Assembly (NCBI GenBank): GCA_016748015.1
Contig: JAAOMT010000360.1
Coordinates: forward strand, 1-49,680
Direction of reading: 5' to 3'
Length of the DNA stretch: 49,680 nt
Origin: Geosiphon pyriformis
Lineage: Eukaryota; Glomeromycota; Glomeromycetes; Archaeosporales; Geosiphonaceae
The notes under the pieces are model-generated. The model saw only the letters and a list, made by a program, of their open reading frames with translations. It searched no databases and was not told the DNA's origin. The first letter of the stretch is position 1. Each line of letters starts with the position of its first letter. This document shows, piece after piece, positions 33,086 to 44,746 of this stretch. The position numbers and the translations under genes were made by a program.

Positions 33086-35500
33086 AATATATAAATAAGT
33101 TATAATAATTGTTAATAATATTTTTTTATTAAATTTAATATAATAAATCAAATTAAGTAATTTAAATTAAATATAGTTATATATTTTTTATATATAATTA
33201 AATATAAATTTAGATTAAACTAATTTATATTAAGTTTAAAAAAATTTATTCTAAAAATACATTTTATATAAAAATACATTAATATATTATGATTAATAAT
33301 AATATTACATATCTATTTAATAATTTTATTTGTATTTAACTTGATATTAACTGGTTAATATTTTTAAAAAACCAATAATTAAGTAGATATATCTTTATAC
33401 AAAATATTATTAAACTTATTTATATATTTAATCTTAATATTAATTTTAGTTTTAATTTTAACCAATTTTATATTAATATTATTTAAAATTTTACCAAAAA
33501 CAAATATTTTATTTGAAACAATAACAATCATATTTCTGAGTTTTTTATACAAAACTAAAAAAATATTTAACAAAGTAATAACCAAAATAACCAAAAATTT
33601 AATTAATTTAATAACAAATTTAATTAAAATAGCCAAATCAATAATTTGAAATACCAAAATATTTAATTTAAAATTAAATACAGAAGTAATAGCAAAAACA
33701 ATTTAAAATACAACAATAAAAAAAAGCCAAAAAAATAGAAGTTTTAACATATAATTTTATATTAACAAAAAATAAAATAAAAATTTTTTTTTTAATAACT
33801 TCTAAAGTAATTTTTTTATTTTTGGCTAGTAATTCTTTCTTAATTAAAATTTTTTCTAAAAAACACATTTAAATTAGTTTTAATATTGTTTTTATTTTTT
33901 TTAAAAGTCCTAAAATCTTTAATAACAAGCTAGTTAACAAGCAGATTTTTTTTGTTTTTATTATTAATACCATTATTACTAATTTACAAATAACCAAAAA
34001 AACCAAAGAGTTAAAAAAACAATAGCAATTATTTGTATTTATTGTTATTATATTAAACTTTTTTGTAATTTTGAATAAAATTTTTTCAACAATAATCAAT
34101 TTTTTTCTAATATAAACAATAATAATAACAACACATCTTCCAAAATAGACCAAAATTAATTATTGGTTGTGTTATTAAATATGGTGTTTTTTGGCAAATT
34201 ATTATCAGTCTTAGTAATAAAACAACTTATTAAGTTATTTGATCTTAAAAATTAGACTAATTAAATAAAAATTAAAGCAATCTTTTTTTTTTGTTTTTTG
34301 GTGTTGTCTCTAATAGTATTTGAAAAATAATTTTCAGTTATTAAAAATTTTCCAAGTAAGTGGTTTCTATTTTGGTGTTTAGTACTATTTTTAAAATTAA
34401 ATTGGTCTTAATTAATTTTTTGTTTTGTTTGTTGTTTGGCTTTATTAGACTTAAATTAGTTTTAAAGAATAATATTAAGTTGTTTTGCATAAATTTTGTT
34501 TTTAAGACTTTTTTAATTGCTGTTTTTAAAGTTTTAATTAATGAAGTTTTTTTTTAATTATATTTAAAATTGCAAAATCTTTTGTGATAACTTTTGGTTC
34601 CTTTTTTTCATCTCTATTATATTTTATAATATTTCTCTTAACATATTTTTTGATAATATTAAAATTGTTCTTGGTATTTTTAGTATTGTTATCTTTGTTA
34701 AATTAAAGCTTATTAATTTGTAGCAATATACTATTGTAATTTTTAAGAACTTTTTTCTGTTGTTGCTATTTTTAATAATTAATTTGTATTAATTAAAAAA
34801 GACAATATAAAGATTTTTTACTTTTTTAATTAAAAAAAGGTTATTATCTTAAGAAATTTATTTAAGACCAAAATAATTAACTTTTTTTTATTGTATTATT
34901 TTTAAAATTAATAATTTGATTTTTAAAATTAATAGCTATATTTGTTTTATTTTTTATTTTCCTAATTTTTTTTGTTAATAATAAAACATATGTTATGGCT
35001 TTTATTTCTTTGGTTTTTTTTGTTGTTGATTCTGTTGTTAAGTTTAGATTAAATTTTTTAGAATCTTAAATCTTAAGTTTAACTGCTTTAATAAAGTTTA
35101 TTATTAAACTTATTAGTTTTTTAATTATTTTGGTTATTTTTTTGGTCTAAAAATATGCACAAAAATTACAAATCAAAAAATATTTGCTTATTATGCTTAA
35201 TATTTTCAAAAACTTTGCTTTTTTTTTAGCTAATATATTTAAAAATTTTGTTAATCTTAAAACTAAAATTGAATTTGACAATATAAATAAAAATAAATTT
35301 AGTGCTATCAAGACACTTTTTTTAAATAAAAAAACATGTAATTATATGATTACTTTGTGATAAATATGTGGTTTTAAAATTAAAAATAGTATTAAAAAAA
35401 CTAAATTGTTTTTTAGTGATTTTATTTTTAATTATAAAAATTTAAATAGTATTATTAAGAGATTTAGTAAGCTAAATTTTCTGTTAATTTCTTTTTAATT
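33086..35500. other. A+T-rich transposon relic block
   Basis: No host gene. Biased, Ile/Lys/Leu-rich open stretches appear on the minus strand (33379-33657, 33674-34153) and on the plus strand (34360-34557), with residual CA and TG dinucleotides. They look like coding DNA decayed towards A+T. Family cannot be assigned except at the right end (see 35511-35640). Confidence 0.5.
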
Positions 35501-35510
35501 TAATTTAATT

Positions 35511-35640
35511 AGTGTTTTAATTAACTTAGATAATTAAATATGTAGAAAATACATAATTTATATTTAATTTAAATTACTTAGTTTAATATATTATATTAGA
35601 TAATATTTAAGCATATTTTATTAAAACATAATAAAAAAAA
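35511..35640 (+). mobile_element. Hypermutated LINE 3' tail (relic E)
   Basis: Aligns with the 3' UTR and tail of LINE D (32941-33070): both share AGTGTT, GTAGAAAATACAT and end in AATAAAAAAA. Where they differ, the relic nearly always has T for C or A for G; for example CATGATTCATGTCTAG reads CATAATTTATATTTAA. The changes occur on both strands and mostly outside CpG. Immediately followed by LINE C. Confidence 0.8.
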
Positions 35641-35794
35641 TAACTTATATACTTTTAAAAAAACTTCTTTCTCTCCTTCGTCCCAAATTCCTGAAAAAAA
35701 GTCAAATTTTGAAAGTAGTTTTTTCTGTTTTTGCATACTGTTTTCCAATATTTCACAAAAATCAAACCCTTTTGTTGTTGGCCCGGCTGCCACT

Positions 35795-37636
35795 ATGAGT
35801 GGTCCTAGTGCTAAGAGAAGGTCTGCCAGAGTCTTGACCGCTGGTTCAGTTAGTGGTGGTTCAACTCAAAAAGTCAAAAAGCCTCTCAGTAGTGTTAAAC
35901 TTTCAAGTACGGATAAGAATCTCAAAGATGGTAGACCTGTTAGTGTAGACGGGCAACCTACTAGCATGGATACAGATGGAAAAGCCTTTGATGGTAAAGT
36001 CACCTCTGACTCTCAAATGAATATGCCCAATGCGAAGCGTTTTAATACTGGTGCGGCTATCAGTTCCCCTCTTGGCTCTATTAATTATAACATGGATGAT
36101 GAAAAGGAAGTTTCTCTTCCTCCCCGTTTGTCTTTCTCTTTGGAAAAGATGTGAGTGGACCCCAAAATTGTTAAAACTCAGGTGGAAGTAGCTGTGAAAA
36201 AATCTTTTGCTTTGGACATCAATCTTTCGGCTGTGGAAGGGAAATCAGCAACAGCTAAAACTCAAGTTGTAAGGAAATTATTTTCAAGAATCAATGGTTT
36301 TGGGGGGGCCACTACTCCCTCAAAATTTGAAGGGATCATCAGATCGATGTTCACTTCGTCAGAAAGCATGAAGAAGACCACCTCATTGGCCAAGGAAAAT
36401 GACATCGTGGTAAACAGTGATCTTAAGAGACAAAAAGTTCATTCAGATCGGGCAGTGGTCATCAAGGAAATTCCCATGAATATGCCAAAAGAAATGATCG
36501 TCACTGCTGTGTCTGAATTTGGTCAAGTGGTGTCAATCTGATTGCAACTCATTGGGCTGTGGCAAAAGACTGTGGTGGAGTTTGCTGAATCAAGTCAAGC
36601 AGATCAGTTGGCAGCTAAGTGGTCATTCTTAATTGGGAAAAATTCAGTGCGCATGGCCAAGACTGTGCAAAATCGTGAGATGTGGGTGTCTAAAGATTGG
36701 TATAGGGTGCTTTTGTTTACTTTGCCAGTGGAAACAATGGCTCATGATCTTGGCAATCTTTTGGTGGGGGCTGGTGGGAAAACTTGTGTCATAAATTGTT
36801 TTTTAGACACTGGCAATAGGATTTGTTGTGCTGTAATTTGTTTTGAAAATGACAAGGATTTGGAGTCTGCGTTTCATACAGAGCCTGTTTTTGGTGGGGT
36901 GAAACTTTCTTGGGCTAGATTGGACCTGGTTCGGTGTGAACGGTGTAGAAAACTTGGTCATTCAGTTCTGGAGTGTGATGCTAAGGTCTCACATTCTCCT
37001 AAACTTTCCAAGTCATTTAAAAAGGTCGTCTCTAATGAAAACTGCCTTCAGTTGGCCAAGCTATATGCAAAAAAGAGTGTGTCTATTTCTAGACCGGCTG
37101 TGTTTGGCGGCAAATCATGGGCCCAGGTTGTCTCTCTAGCATCTTCATCTAATGGTCCTCACTTTGGTTTTGGTCCTAATTTTGGCTCTTTTTCTGGCGC
37201 CTCAGGTTTGGTTGGTAACTCGTCTTTTGCAAGTCCTGTTAGTTTGATTTTGGAAACTCGTCTCGCTTCTCTGAAGCGCTCTTTGGAACTTTTTACAGAT
37301 AAGATGTCCAGTATTGTTGGCAAACTTGATAGTTTAAGTCTGGTGCCCTTGGCTCTCGCCTCCTCTTCTTAGCCCTTAGTTGCTTCTGGTTTGGTTGATA
37401 CGAAATTCGGTTCAGATATGGTTTTGGATGAACCTGATTCTGTGGTTGATCCTCTTTCTTTGATTTTCTCTGGTGCTTCAAGGTTGGGTTCGAGTAGTTC
37501 AAAAATTCTGACTTTGAAAGTGGGCTGCTTGGAGTCAAAGATGGTGGCTCTCGAAGCTTTGGTTAGTTCAGTATTGGAGAAGTTAGATCAAATGTGTGCT
37601 GGCTCAGGTTCTGCAGTCTCTTTTGTACCTCAATGA
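35795..37636 (+). pseudogene. LINE C ORF1 (RNA-binding protein)
   Basis: Continuous frame of 614 codons including stop, with stops at 36152 (TGA), 36539 (TGA) and 37370 (TAG). Starts MSGPSAKRRSARV; basic and disordered N-terminus; a central domain (VVIKEIPMNMPKEMIVTAVSEFGQVVSI) that looks like an RRM-type strand-helix-strand; a CCHC knuckle CERCRKLGHSVLEC at about 36935; Ser/Phe-rich tail with coiled-coil-like ends (LETRLASLKRSLELF). The usual role of ORF1 is to coat the LINE RNA. Its TGA stop overlaps the ORF2 start (ATGA). Confidence 0.88.
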
Positions 37637-40600
37637 ATGATTTAGTATGGAAAATAGCCACGTGTAATGTCAGGAGAATGAACAATTCAGCAAAGTAAGA
37701 GGATGTTATATGTTGGCACAAAGATTTGAACAATTTAGTTTCGATTGTTACTGAGACAAAGTTGAAAGATAAGATTTGGCCTTGGATTACTACCAAATTT
37801 GATGGTGTTTGGGTCTTCATTTCTGGTTTGGATTCTGGTTATCTTGGTTCTGGTGTGGCAATTGTTATGAACAATTCTTTGGCAAGGCACGTTTTCAAGG
37901 TTTCTGAGGTGTCCAGTCGGCTCCTCTCTGTCAAACTTCTCTTCAAAAATAAACTTTCGGTTTCTGTTTTGGGTCTCTATACTGGTGCCTCTTCAAGTAT
38001 CTGATTCTCACAGGCTGGCGACATCAATTCTTTGATTGCTAAGGTGGTAAATGAATCATCTTTTGTGGTCTTGGGGAGTGACTTCAATAAGAATGGCGTT
38101 TGTAAAAGTGCCAGTTTCAAAAAGTGCTTTGATCTGGATTTGGTTAATGTCTTGAGTGGAAGTGTGCTTGTAAAGATGCCGACATGGGGTAACTCTTGTG
38201 GTGTTGTCAAGACCATTGACTATATGTTTGTCTCTTTGAGCTTGATCAATGCTGTGGTGGATCGTGGTGTGACTGGTGTCGAGGACTTTTTCAATACTAA
38301 TCATAAGGCTGTTTCTGTGGGCTTGAATGGCTTGCTTGACTCTCAGCTGAATTCGATGCGCAAGCAGACTAATAAAGATTGTTGGAAGTTTGATTTCGGA
38401 AATGCTGGCAAGAAAGGGTGGAACAATTTTAAGAATGCTATGTTGGCCAATGGCCTAATGTTCTCAAGTAATTTTGCTGCTTCTGCAGAATCTTCAGATT
38501 TGGATGCTATGTGGGACATTGTACACAAAGTAATGGTTCTCTCAGCAGTTGGAACATTCAAAAAGAAATGGTTTAAGGGTTATGATGAGGTTTTTACTAA
38601 GAGTTCTTCTAGGTTTTACAAGCTTGAGTTGTTGGTATCCAAGCTGGTTAAGGCGTCTCATTTGTCGTTTAGTGTGGAATTTGCGTTGTTGTTGAATACG
38701 TAAGAGAAGCTCAATGTCAATGGTGCTTTGGTGATGAAGTCTTTATTTCTTTCAAGTTCCAGTTTTGACAGGATTCACTCAGCTCTGGCTAAGGCGAGAA
38801 AGTCTTACTGCTTTGCTAAGTTGCTGGAATCTAAACACGCTGAAGAATCTCATATTAGGGCGGCTATTAATAGAAGGATGGAAAGTTTCGAATCAGACAA
38901 GAGTCACACTATCAGGAGTGTTTTGGAGTGTCCCTTTCGCAAAGTGGTACTGGATCATTTGGTTGTGGGTAATGAGTTGATTTTGGAGCCCAGCTTGGTC
39001 AAGGCTAGGATGGATGGGATCATGGAAGGCTGGACCAGGAAGCACAAGGTGGTGCCAGATATCTCTGATATTTGGTCTTGCCAGTACATGCCTTTGGAGC
39101 ATGTTTTTGATGGTGCATTTTCTGGTGTAATAAGTCCTGTTGGTTTCAATGAGTTGTTCAGTGTGGTTTCTGGTCTGCCTAAGGGCAAGGCTGCTGGTCT
39201 CTCTGGGATTTCAAACAAGCTCTGGAAGCACTGTGACAGATCAATTTTGGACATGTTTTTGGTACTTTTAAATTCTTGTTTGATTCGTGAGTCAATACCT
39301 AGTGCTTGGAAAGAAGCCTGGGTCTCAATGATTCCCAAGCCATATGAGTGGGAAGAAGTTCTTACAAACACCTGACTTATTGTCTTGATTGAGACTGCCT
39401 GCAAGATTCTTTCCAAGATTTTTTCAGATAAGATCTTGTTGGCTTGTAGTACTTTTGACGTTCTGTGTGGGGACAATTTCTCGGTTTTAAAGGGTATGAC
39501 AAACCAGTTTCTCATTTTTGCTATTGGTTCAGTTATTGAGGATGCTCTGAAGAAGAATCGTGAACTCTGGTTGGTCTTGCAAGACATGTGAAAGGCTTAT
39601 GACTCTGTTGGATGGAAACATCTTCGGGACAGTTTGGTTAGGATAAAGATGTGTCGCAGGTTCATTAGGTTCTTTGGCAGCATCCACAATGGTTGCATTA
39701 ACAGAGTTATGACGGATTTTGGTTTGACAGACGAGTACGAGGTGCATGATGGCTTGGACCAGAGGGAGGTGTTCTCACCACTCCTTTGGTGCATATTTTA
39801 TGATCCTCTTTTGTGTGAAGTTAAGAGACAGGCGGATGGGTGTGGTTATAGATTGAATTCTCATTTTATTTCTGGATGTGGTTGTGCTGAGTCTCAGGCC
39901 GGTGTATCCTCATTTTTCACAGCAGATGCCTTTGTTGATAATACTATCTGGGTTGGCAGCAGTCAAAATGCCACACAACACATTCTCAACGTTGCTAGTG
40001 AATTTTTCAGTATTAATGCCATTTCAATTAATAATGATAAAACTGTTGCCATTCCCATTAATTGTGATGGTACAGCTTCCTCTTTGCTGATCAGTGGGTC
40101 ACCCATTTCTATCGCCAAGAAGGGGGAATCGCATCATTATTTGGGGATCTATTTGTCAACTGAGAGTTTTTCGAAGCCTAGCTTGGTTAAGGCGCATTCT
40201 GATGTCCGGTTTTTTTCTAATTTAGTCCTAAGAAAGGCAGTATCTGATAAGCAATTTTCATATTTGGTTTCGGCGGTCCTCTTTCCTATCATTGAATATA
40301 GGACACAGTTCAGTTACATTCCTATTAGTGCTTATGGAAAGTAGGACACTTTGATTTGTAAGAACTTGAGATCTAAGTTTGGTTTGCCATGTGATTTCCC
40401 CAATAATGCAATTCATCATCCCTCTCTGTATGGTTTGAAGACTTTTGAACAGGTTCAAGCTGAAAGCAAGATGGCTTTGGTCATTTTCTTTGTGAACTCT
40501 GTTGGGATTTTGGGGCATCTATTTTCTTACCAGTCACATGATCTTCAGGTCCTCTGCTGGCACCCGCTACATCCTTTGCAGTGTCTGGTTCGTGTCAAGG

Positions 40601-42315
40601 TTAATCCTCTAAACAATTTTCTGACAGGTATGGTACATATTTTTTCTGGGTGTGATTTGTCATTGGGTGGCTTTCTGTCTAGTGCTTTTTGTCGTCGGGA
40701 TGGAATCTCTATGTCTCTTGTTCTTGGTGAATCGAATTATGTCAAGAATGTCTCGTCACTTCGGCATTATGGGATTGCTTTTGTAGACCAGCTATGAGAC
40801 CGAAATGGGGCTGTTTTCGAGTGGAAGACCTTCAAACGGTGGAAACGGTTAGACTCACGTGGTCCGGTTCTTGTCTGGTTTAAGCTGTCAGTTTGTTTTC
40901 TTGGTGGCATGTCTTCTTTTCCTGTCTGCTCCACACTTTTGGCTGATCGCGGCTCTTCGGATGTTCTTCGGTCTCATGAGTTTGGCATCATTGGCGCCGG
41001 TTTATTCAATTCTAATGTTGGTCGTCTTTCTGTTTACACAGATGGATCTCTAAGTGATTTAGGGACTGTTGATATAAAAGCTGGGGCTGCTGTTTTCTTT
41101 GAGGACATTAGTATGGGTTTGGGTATGGGGGTATCTGGTTTGATGTCTTCTACCTTGATAGAACTGCAGACTATTGCTCTGGTACTTGAATGTGTCCCTC
41201 TTTCTCGTTCAGTCGACTTGTTCTCAGACAGTCAGGCTGCTTTAAATGCTTGCAAGTTGGAAATGGAATTGGTTTGCCCAGATTTTAGGAATTGGTGTTG
41301 GATTGAATGCTGCCATATTGTTAATGTCATTCATCGTAAGAATTTAAAAGTTAATTAGTGTAAGGTAAAAGGACACTTAGGGGTTTTAGGCAATGAATGA
41401 GCTGATAAGTTGGCCAGAGCTGCAGTTCTCTCTGGTTGGCATCTGCCTCATTCTGTCGATAAACACTATCTTAGGGGTGGGGAAACAACCATTTCTGGTA
41501 ATTCTAGACATTTTGTTTGGGATATTTTTTGGTCAGTTTATCATGTATATTGGGAAATCAGTTGTGGTATGAGGGTGGTGGCGGATAGTCTACGCACAGA
41601 TATTGATTGGTTTAGATCATCACTGGTTTGGCATTTGGATTCTCACATGGCTGCTGGCTTTACTAGCAAGCGGACTGCTGGCTTCCGAACTTACTTTATG
41701 AAGACATTGTACCATTGGCTCCCTGTCGCCATGCGTAAGTGGCTTTATGATAAGTGATACCCCAGTGTGATGTGTTTGTTTTGCGGTAATGTCGAGGTCT
41801 CAAACCATGTGTTTTTTTGTTCATTTAATGCCAATGGTCGTGCTCAGTTGTTGGACGCTCATGCAGCTGTTTGGGGTGTGTGCTCCGGTTTGGCTTATTC
41901 TTCCTCAGGTGTTTCGCAGCTGATGTCTACTTGTGTATCTGACATTTTAGTTAGTACTGCTCTATGCAAAGGTTTTGTTTTCAAGGATTGGTTTTGTGAG
42001 TCTGTTTCTGTCTTCAAAGACTCCAGGATAGCGGGTCAGACTATTATGGCCTTTGTGCGTGAGTTTAGCTTGGCTTTTTGGGAAGACATTTGGTTGGTTC
42101 GTGTCAAGTACCATGCTTTTATGGAAAAAAATGGGCTTATTTCGTGCAATGGGTCAGTTCCTGTCTCGATTTCTGGGCTTTCTTTAAGGCTGTCATCTGG
42201 TGTGACTTAGCTGCTGAGTGTTGCTAAGACGATTGGTGTCAGTTTTGGATTCCGTAAGTCTTGTTTGTTTTTTTCTGGCATAGGAGGTAAGATTTCTGTT
42301 CATATAGATGCTTAG
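37633..42315 (+). pseudogene. LINE C ORF2 (endonuclease-RT-RNase H)
   Basis: 1,561 codons in one frame. Endonuclease: WKIATCNVR, VTETKL, LGSDFNKNG, TIDYMFVS (37650-38330). RT: PKGKAAGLSGISNKLW, NT(stop)LIVLI where relatives have NTRPI, DM(stop)KAYDSVGW where relatives have Arg, LDQREVFSPLLW, and AFVDNTIWV with Asn in place of the second catalytic Asp (about 39930). RNase H: SVYTDGSL, LFSDSQAALNA, KGHLGVLGNE(stop)ADKLA (41030-41420). C-terminal CLFCGNVEVSNHVFFC zinc motif at about 41775. Internal stops at 37696, 38002, 38701, 39373, 39589, 40342, 40795, 41356, 41398, 41755 and 42208. Starts at the ATG overlapping the ORF1 stop. Confidence 0.93.
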
Positions 42316-42462
42316 TGTTGTCCTGATTGGTCCGAGTGGCTGGTCACATGTGGATAATGCATGATTTACACCTAGTTTAGATCATTTATATGATGTATTG
42401 CACTAGGCAATGTTTGAATTTCGCTCGTTAAATGTTAATAAAAAAAAAAAAAAAAATACTTT

Positions 42463-43651
42463 AATAATTTTAATAGTATTATTAAATTGTAAAATTAAAT
42501 TAATATTATTAAGTAAAAAAAAATAATTATTACTTATTTTAAATGTTTTAATTAAAATTTATGTTAAATCTAAATAATTAATTCCAATTATTATACAGTT
42601 TTTTAAATCTTAAATTATTTGTTAAAAAATAAATTAGTATTTTTTTTAGTAAGTATATTTATTATATCTTATATTATAATATTAACCAAAAATTATAAAT
42701 TAATTAAACAAAAAACAAATTATATTTAAGTTATAAATTTAGTAATAAATAGATTATTTAAGCTAAATATTAAATTGAAACAATTTAAAAAATTTATTGT
42801 TCAAAAATTTGAAAAATAAATTACAGAAATTTAAATTTATATAATAATGTATTTTAATTTTAAAATTCTTAAGAATTAATTTTTATTTTTAAAATACAAA
42901 TTAAGTTTTTTATTAATATATATATAAAAACTTTACCAAGTTTTAAATAAATAAATTTGATTTTAACAATAAAAATATAAAATATTTTAATAAATAAATT
43001 AGAATTATTACTTTTATTTACAAGCATAATATTTTTTTAACATAAATTTAAATAACTGATTATGTGTAAAAAATGCAAAAATGATAATTTTCTTTTTTTA
43101 TTTAATAATATATTATAATTCAGTTAAGATTAAAAATATTAATTTTTTATTATTTAAACTTTATACTTAAAATGTCTTTTATTTAACAAAACTAAATCAG
43201 GTACTTAATTTATTTGTAAAATTTATTAAGAATTAAGAATTAAATTAAACCAAAAATTTTATATGTAAAGTATTTCAAATTTAAAAAAATAAAAAGCCAA
43301 TTGTATTTTTAATATATAAAAATTCAATTAATAAAATTCATATAAAAAAACAATCTTATAAAATATTAACACTAAAAACCAAATTATTGTATAATATCTA
43401 TTAATTATTATTATCATTATTTAAGGTTTATAGCAATTTGTAATGTACATTATTATTAATACAATGTTAAATGTGTTCTGCTTATTAATATTTTTAAAAG
43501 TTATCAATTTTATCAATATATTTCGGTACAATATTAGACACAAAAAAGTTTTATTAAATATCTTTCCGTAATATGCTAGATAGTGTAAATAAACTACGTT
43601 GGGAAATTCGTATATTAGGTTCAAAGTTTGAACACATTTCCTTTTATTAAA
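42463..43651. other. A+T-rich spacer
   Basis: Very A+T-rich DNA between the LINE C tail and the UreD stop codon. No supported gene; 43421-43624 (minus) is an unremarkable open stretch. Like the other blocks it may be decayed transposon DNA. Confidence 0.5.
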
Positions 43652-44746
43652 TTATAAAGCTCTTTCAAAAAGATTCTCCCCAATAATGTTTTCTAGCCCT
43701 TTAAATGGTACGCTACATAAAAAATTTCTTACTATTTCTGTAGTTATTCCCGCGATTTTGATAATTACGCCAAATGGAGTAAAAGTTTCACAGAGACCTG
43801 ATAATCCAGAAGCTGACCATATCAATTCTGGAGGCTTTATCATTTTGTGCACTATAATATTGTCGAATTCTTTAAGAACATGAAGGGTTAATTCTTCAAC
43901 TTTTGGCCCACAGATTACTAAAGTCGCAAAGCATTCATATGGGTCTAATCGATCTTTTAAGTTATTATGCGTTTTGTCTAGATCAATTGATAATATATTA
44001 TTTATTGAATTTTTTCTATCGGAATAGCGATTATTTGAAAGCAAGACCACATCACGAAAGATTAATCGCTCTCCAAGTAAAATGTCGATGCCTGACTCAT
44101 ACCCAGAAAACTCCCATTTTTCCCCTCGTGACATTCTACCACTAGTGAACCAATCTAAAACCACAAGAGAGGAATTTTTGTCTTCTAGCACAAACCTTTG
44201 GCGTTGTTTGAACTCAGCGCTACGAAAACATGTCGTTGGTTCTGGTAGTTGAAGCAACAATGAATTTTGGTGAATTCGAGCATGAAGCGATTGCTGTGTT
44301 GTTGTTAATTTCGTTAAAAATGTGGGCGATTCTTTCTGATTCAAGTCGGGAGAAGCAGAAATATAAAACTCAAAATCATTGGTGATAGTTCCTAAAGTAT
44401 TGTTCCCAGTTGATGCTTCATTTTGTGAATTATGAGCATAGTCATTAGTCAATCCCTGAGCTCTTGGACGACTCTTATATACTTTTGTCGAACCTTGAGT
44501 AAGTAGCAGTAAGTTTACGCCTTCCTTACAGTCGATCTTTACTGATACACTATCACCAGACACTAAGCCTCCTCCATATGTCAAAATATATAAAGCGGCC
44601 AAAGAAGGACTGTGAGTGCGTGGTGAAAGAAATTTTAACGGATACGAAGCGTGTAAAGTAGAGAATACCGGTCGAATTTTGCTGCTGAGTGGAATTTCAC
44701 AAACAACCTCTCCCTGACCAGGTTTCAACTTTTGTTGATTTTTCAT
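43652..44746 (-). CDS. ureD: Urease accessory protein UreD
   Basis: Single-exon gene of 364 residues, starting at the ATG at 44746 (MKNQQKLKPGQGEV); the frame is open a few codons upstream without an ATG. UreD (UreH) is the scaffold of the UreD-UreF-UreG complex that delivers nickel to urease in the cytosol. Family features: SYPLKFLSP near the N-terminus, LYILTYGGGLVSGDSVSVKIDC, LLLLTQGSTKVYKSR, SLLLQLPEPTTCFRSAEFKQRQRF, LVVLDWFTSGRMSRGEKWEF, and a C-terminal SGLCETFTPFGVIIKIAG. There is an insertion of about 45 residues rich in Asn and Ser after the KVYKSR segment. Intact, with CpGs and codon use unlike the adjoining transposons. Divergent from the MCM-binding protein gene, whose ATG is 108 bp away. 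Fungi use urease with urea from arginine and purine breakdown. Confidence 0.93.
   Translation of the reverse strand: MKNQQKLKPGQGEVVCEIPLSSKIRPVFSTLHASYPLKFLSPRTHSPSLAALYILTYGGGLVSGDSVSVKIDCKEGVNLLLLTQGSTKVYKSRPRAQGLTNDYAHNSQNEASTGNNTLGTITNDFEFYISASPDLNQKESPTFLTKLTTTQQSLHARIHQNSLLLQLPEPTTCFRSAEFKQRQRFVLEDKNSSLVVLDWFTSGRMSRGEKWEFSGYESGIDILLGERLIFRDVVLLSNNRYSDRKNSINNILSIDLDKTHNNLKDRLDPYECFATLVICGPKVEELTLHVLKEFDNIIVHKMIKPPELIWSASGLSGLCETFTPFGVIIKIAGITTEIVRNFLCSVPFKGLENIIGENLFERAL

Larger units (their letters stand above)
35656..42455 (+). mobile_element. Full-length LINE copy C
   Basis: Complete non-LTR retrotransposon of about 6.8 kb: 5' UTR, ORF1 (35795-37636), ORF2 (37633-42315), 3' UTR, A-rich tail. 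A likely 7-bp target duplication ATACTTT lies at 35649-35655 and 42456-42462. No frameshift was found in either frame, but 14 internal stops (eight TGA, four TAG, two TAA) make it inactive. Homologous to copies A, D and E. Inserted directly behind the A-rich tail of relic E. Confidence 0.93.

Noticed and set aside
33379-34557. Small open frames rich in Ile, Leu and Lys in the A+T block
   Set aside because: Composition alone produces such frames in A/T-rich DNA; no conserved motif or start context. Kept only as part of the relic block.
38955-39587. 210-codon antisense frame within LINE C
   Set aside because: Shadow of ORF2 on the opposite strand; sense-strand motifs are clear and the antisense product has no recognisable features.
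35656-42455. TGA read as a sense codon (genetic-code change) to explain the many in-frame stops
   Set aside because: TAG and TAA also occur inside the frames, only transposons are affected, and host genes such as UreD are free of internal stops and use normal terminators (for example TGA at 2914 and 47998).
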